Shown here piece by piece: positions 5,237-6,246 of a stretch of 6,246 bases of DNA (position 1 is its first letter; each line of letters begins with the position of its first letter). The notes beneath the pieces were generated by a model. The model was not told where the DNA came from, searched no databases, and saw only the letters and a program-made list of their open reading frames with translations. This stretch comes from an uncultured Oscillospiraceae bacterium (lineage in GTDB: Bacteria; Bacillota; Clostridia; Oscillospirales; Oscillospiraceae): positions 1 through 6,246 of the forward strand of contig CAAEKI010000283.1 of the NCBI GenBank assembly GCA_900756495.1, given 5' to 3'. The translations under genes were made by a program, and so were the position numbers.

Positions 5237-6229
5237 TTGCAAGACAATACATTGCTGCCAGGCTCGGTCCTGGCTCTTTCCGCTGCCGCTGCCCAACGGC
5301 TGGTGGAGGCGGGAAACGGGGACGCCGCCCTCCTTTATCTCCAGCTTCTCCGCTCCGGGCAGCAGGATATCTGGTCTGCGGCCCGCTCCGCCCTGAAATG
5401 GGATATTCCTCAATTAAAAGGCGCCCTGGAAACACTGGTAAAGCTGGGCTTGCTGCAGGAGGCCGCGGCAGGCCCGGCCTCTCCCGCCCCGCCGGAGCCT
5501 GATGCTCCGCCCGAATATACTGCCGCCGATATATCCAGGGAGTTGGAAACGCAAACTTCCTATTTCCCAGGCCTGGTACAGGAAGTTCAGCGGCGGCTGG
5601 GAAAGGTTCTCTCCACCGCCGATCTGAAGACCCTGTATACCTTATATGATTATCTGGGACTCCCGCCTGAAGTCATCCTTCTATTGGTACGTTGGTGCAG
5701 CGAGGAATATGAGCGAAAATACGGCCCCGGCCGGTTTCCCAGGCTTTCCTCCATCAGCCGGCAGGGCTTTGCCTGGAAGCGGCGGGGAATTGATACTGTG
5801 GAAGCCGCTGAAGACTTCTTGTGCCGTCAGGCCCGCCTCCGCTCAAGCGAGGGGCGGCTACTGGCCCTGGTGGGGGTAACCGGGCGGGCCGCAACCACTC
5901 AGGAGCAGCCCTATCTGGAGGGTTGGCTGGAAATGGGCTTTAGTGACGAGGCCATACGGCTCGCCTATGAGAAGACGCTGTTCCAGAAACAGAACATGAA
6001 CTGGAATTATATGAACTCTATTCTGAAAAGCTGGCACCAGAAGGGACTCCATACCCCTGAAGAAATTGCCGCAGGGGATACAAAGCGCACTTCTCCATCC
6101 CCTCAACGGTCCCGCCCGTCCTCCGTTCCAGGCGAGGCCGAGCGGAGGGTCCGGGAGGATCTGGAGCGGATGCGCGCCTTTATGAGGCAGCAAAAGGAAT
6201 CGGAAGGGGGAAAAGACGATGGCGTATGA
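5237..6229 (+). CDS. DnaD-domain replication initiation/primosome protein
   Basis: Protein of 330 residues in the DnaD/DnaB family of Firmicutes, which help load the replicative helicase at origins or stalled forks. Residues about 14-75 look like the N-terminal winged-helix domain. A proline/alanine-rich linker (77-92) leads to two DDBH2-type helical modules: about 108-190, containing GLPPEVILLLVRW, and 224-275. The second carries the family YxxxIxxxW motif as YMNSILKSW (Tyr258, Ile262, Trp266). The tail (281-330) is charged and probably disordered or coiled. TTG at 5237 is the only usable start: AGGAGG (5222-5227) lies nine bases upstream and an in-frame TAA sits at 5216-5218. A second AGGAGGC at 5208-5214 has no start codon after it. 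The gene overlaps the next start by 11 bases, the arrangement expected for dnaD-dnaC. Confidence 0.88.
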   Translation: MQDNTLLPGSVLALSAAAAQRLVEAGNGDAALLYLQLLRSGQQDIWSAARSALKWDIPQLKGALETLVKLGLLQEAAAGPASPAPPEPDAPPEYTAADISRELETQTSYFPGLVQEVQRRLGKVLSTADLKTLYTLYDYLGLPPEVILLLVRWCSEEYERKYGPGRFPRLSSISRQGFAWKRRGIDTVEAAEDFLCRQARLRSSEGRLLALVGVTGRAATTQEQPYLEGWLEMGFSDEAIRLAYEKTLFQKQNMNWNYMNSILKSWHQKGLHTPEEIAAGDTKRTSPSPQRSRPSSVPGEAERRVREDLERMRAFMRQQKESEGGKDDGV

Positions 6230-6246
6230 GGCCGCCGTACTCCGGC
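6219..6246 (+). CDS. Start of a probable DnaC/DnaI-type helicase loader ATPase, cut by the window edge
   Basis: ATG at 6219-6221 opens nine codons reading MAYEAAVLR before the window ends. It overlaps the DnaD stop by 11 bases, and an AAGGGGG ribosome-binding sequence ends a few bases upstream. Clostridial DnaD-domain genes are usually followed by an AAA+ helicase loader, and many of these begin with a similar MxYxAxVLR-like stretch. The family call rests on position and this short match, since no Walker motif is visible. Confidence 0.6.

Noticed and set aside
4990..5502. 170-codon plus-strand frame across the divergent region and the start of the DnaD gene
   Set aside because: It covers promoter DNA and overlaps the DnaD frame; the product has no recognisable domain.

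Overview
The window reads as chromosomal DNA from a Gram-positive gut-type anaerobe, most likely a GC-rich clostridium of the Oscillospiraceae (Flavonifractor-like). This is an inference from four things: AGGAGG-type ribosome binding sites, GC-rich genes separated by AT-rich spacers, a DnaD-domain protein followed by an overlapping dnaC-like start, and anaerobic polyphenol catabolism genes. No ribosomal or other marker gene is present to fix the taxon.

Layout. Positions 1-4803 are one catabolic/transport block read on the minus strand. In transcription order it holds: a sodium:solute symporter (4803-3295); two tandem single-span membrane micro-proteins of 35 and 34 residues (3269-3162 and 3125-3021); a strong rho-independent terminator (2954-2917); a promoter region with a duplicated 28-bp element (2870-2696); a UbiD-family gallate (or protocatechuate) decarboxylase of the LpdC/AroY group (2673-1195); and the N-terminal 370 residues of the pyrogallol-phloroglucinol transhydroxylase large subunit, a molybdopterin enzyme, running off the left edge (1110-1). 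Positions 4804-5236 are a divergent regulatory region. From 5237 the plus strand carries a DnaD-domain replication protein and, overlapping its end by 11 bases, the first nine codons of a probable dnaC/dnaI helicase-loader gene.

How the genes work together. The decarboxylase would turn gallate into pyrogallol and CO2. The transhydroxylase would isomerise pyrogallol to phloroglucinol, the entry compound for anaerobic ring reduction and fermentation. The symporter is the natural candidate importer of the aromatic acid. The transhydroxylase iron-sulfur subunit, the prenyl-FMN synthase (UbiX type) and the phloroglucinol reductase are not in the window; the first may lie to the left.

Regulation. 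A near-perfect Rex-type (NADH/NAD+ sensing) operator overlaps the predicted symporter promoter. The decarboxylase-transhydroxylase unit has a separate promoter with a TTGACA box and a second spacing-conserved copy of the same 28-bp pattern 144 bp closer to the gene. Uptake and degradation therefore look separately controlled, the first by redox state and the second possibly by an aromatic-responsive regulator not encoded here. The two micro-proteins beside the symporter are the least familiar part of the system. No tRNA, rRNA, CRISPR array, insertion sequence or phage gene was seen.
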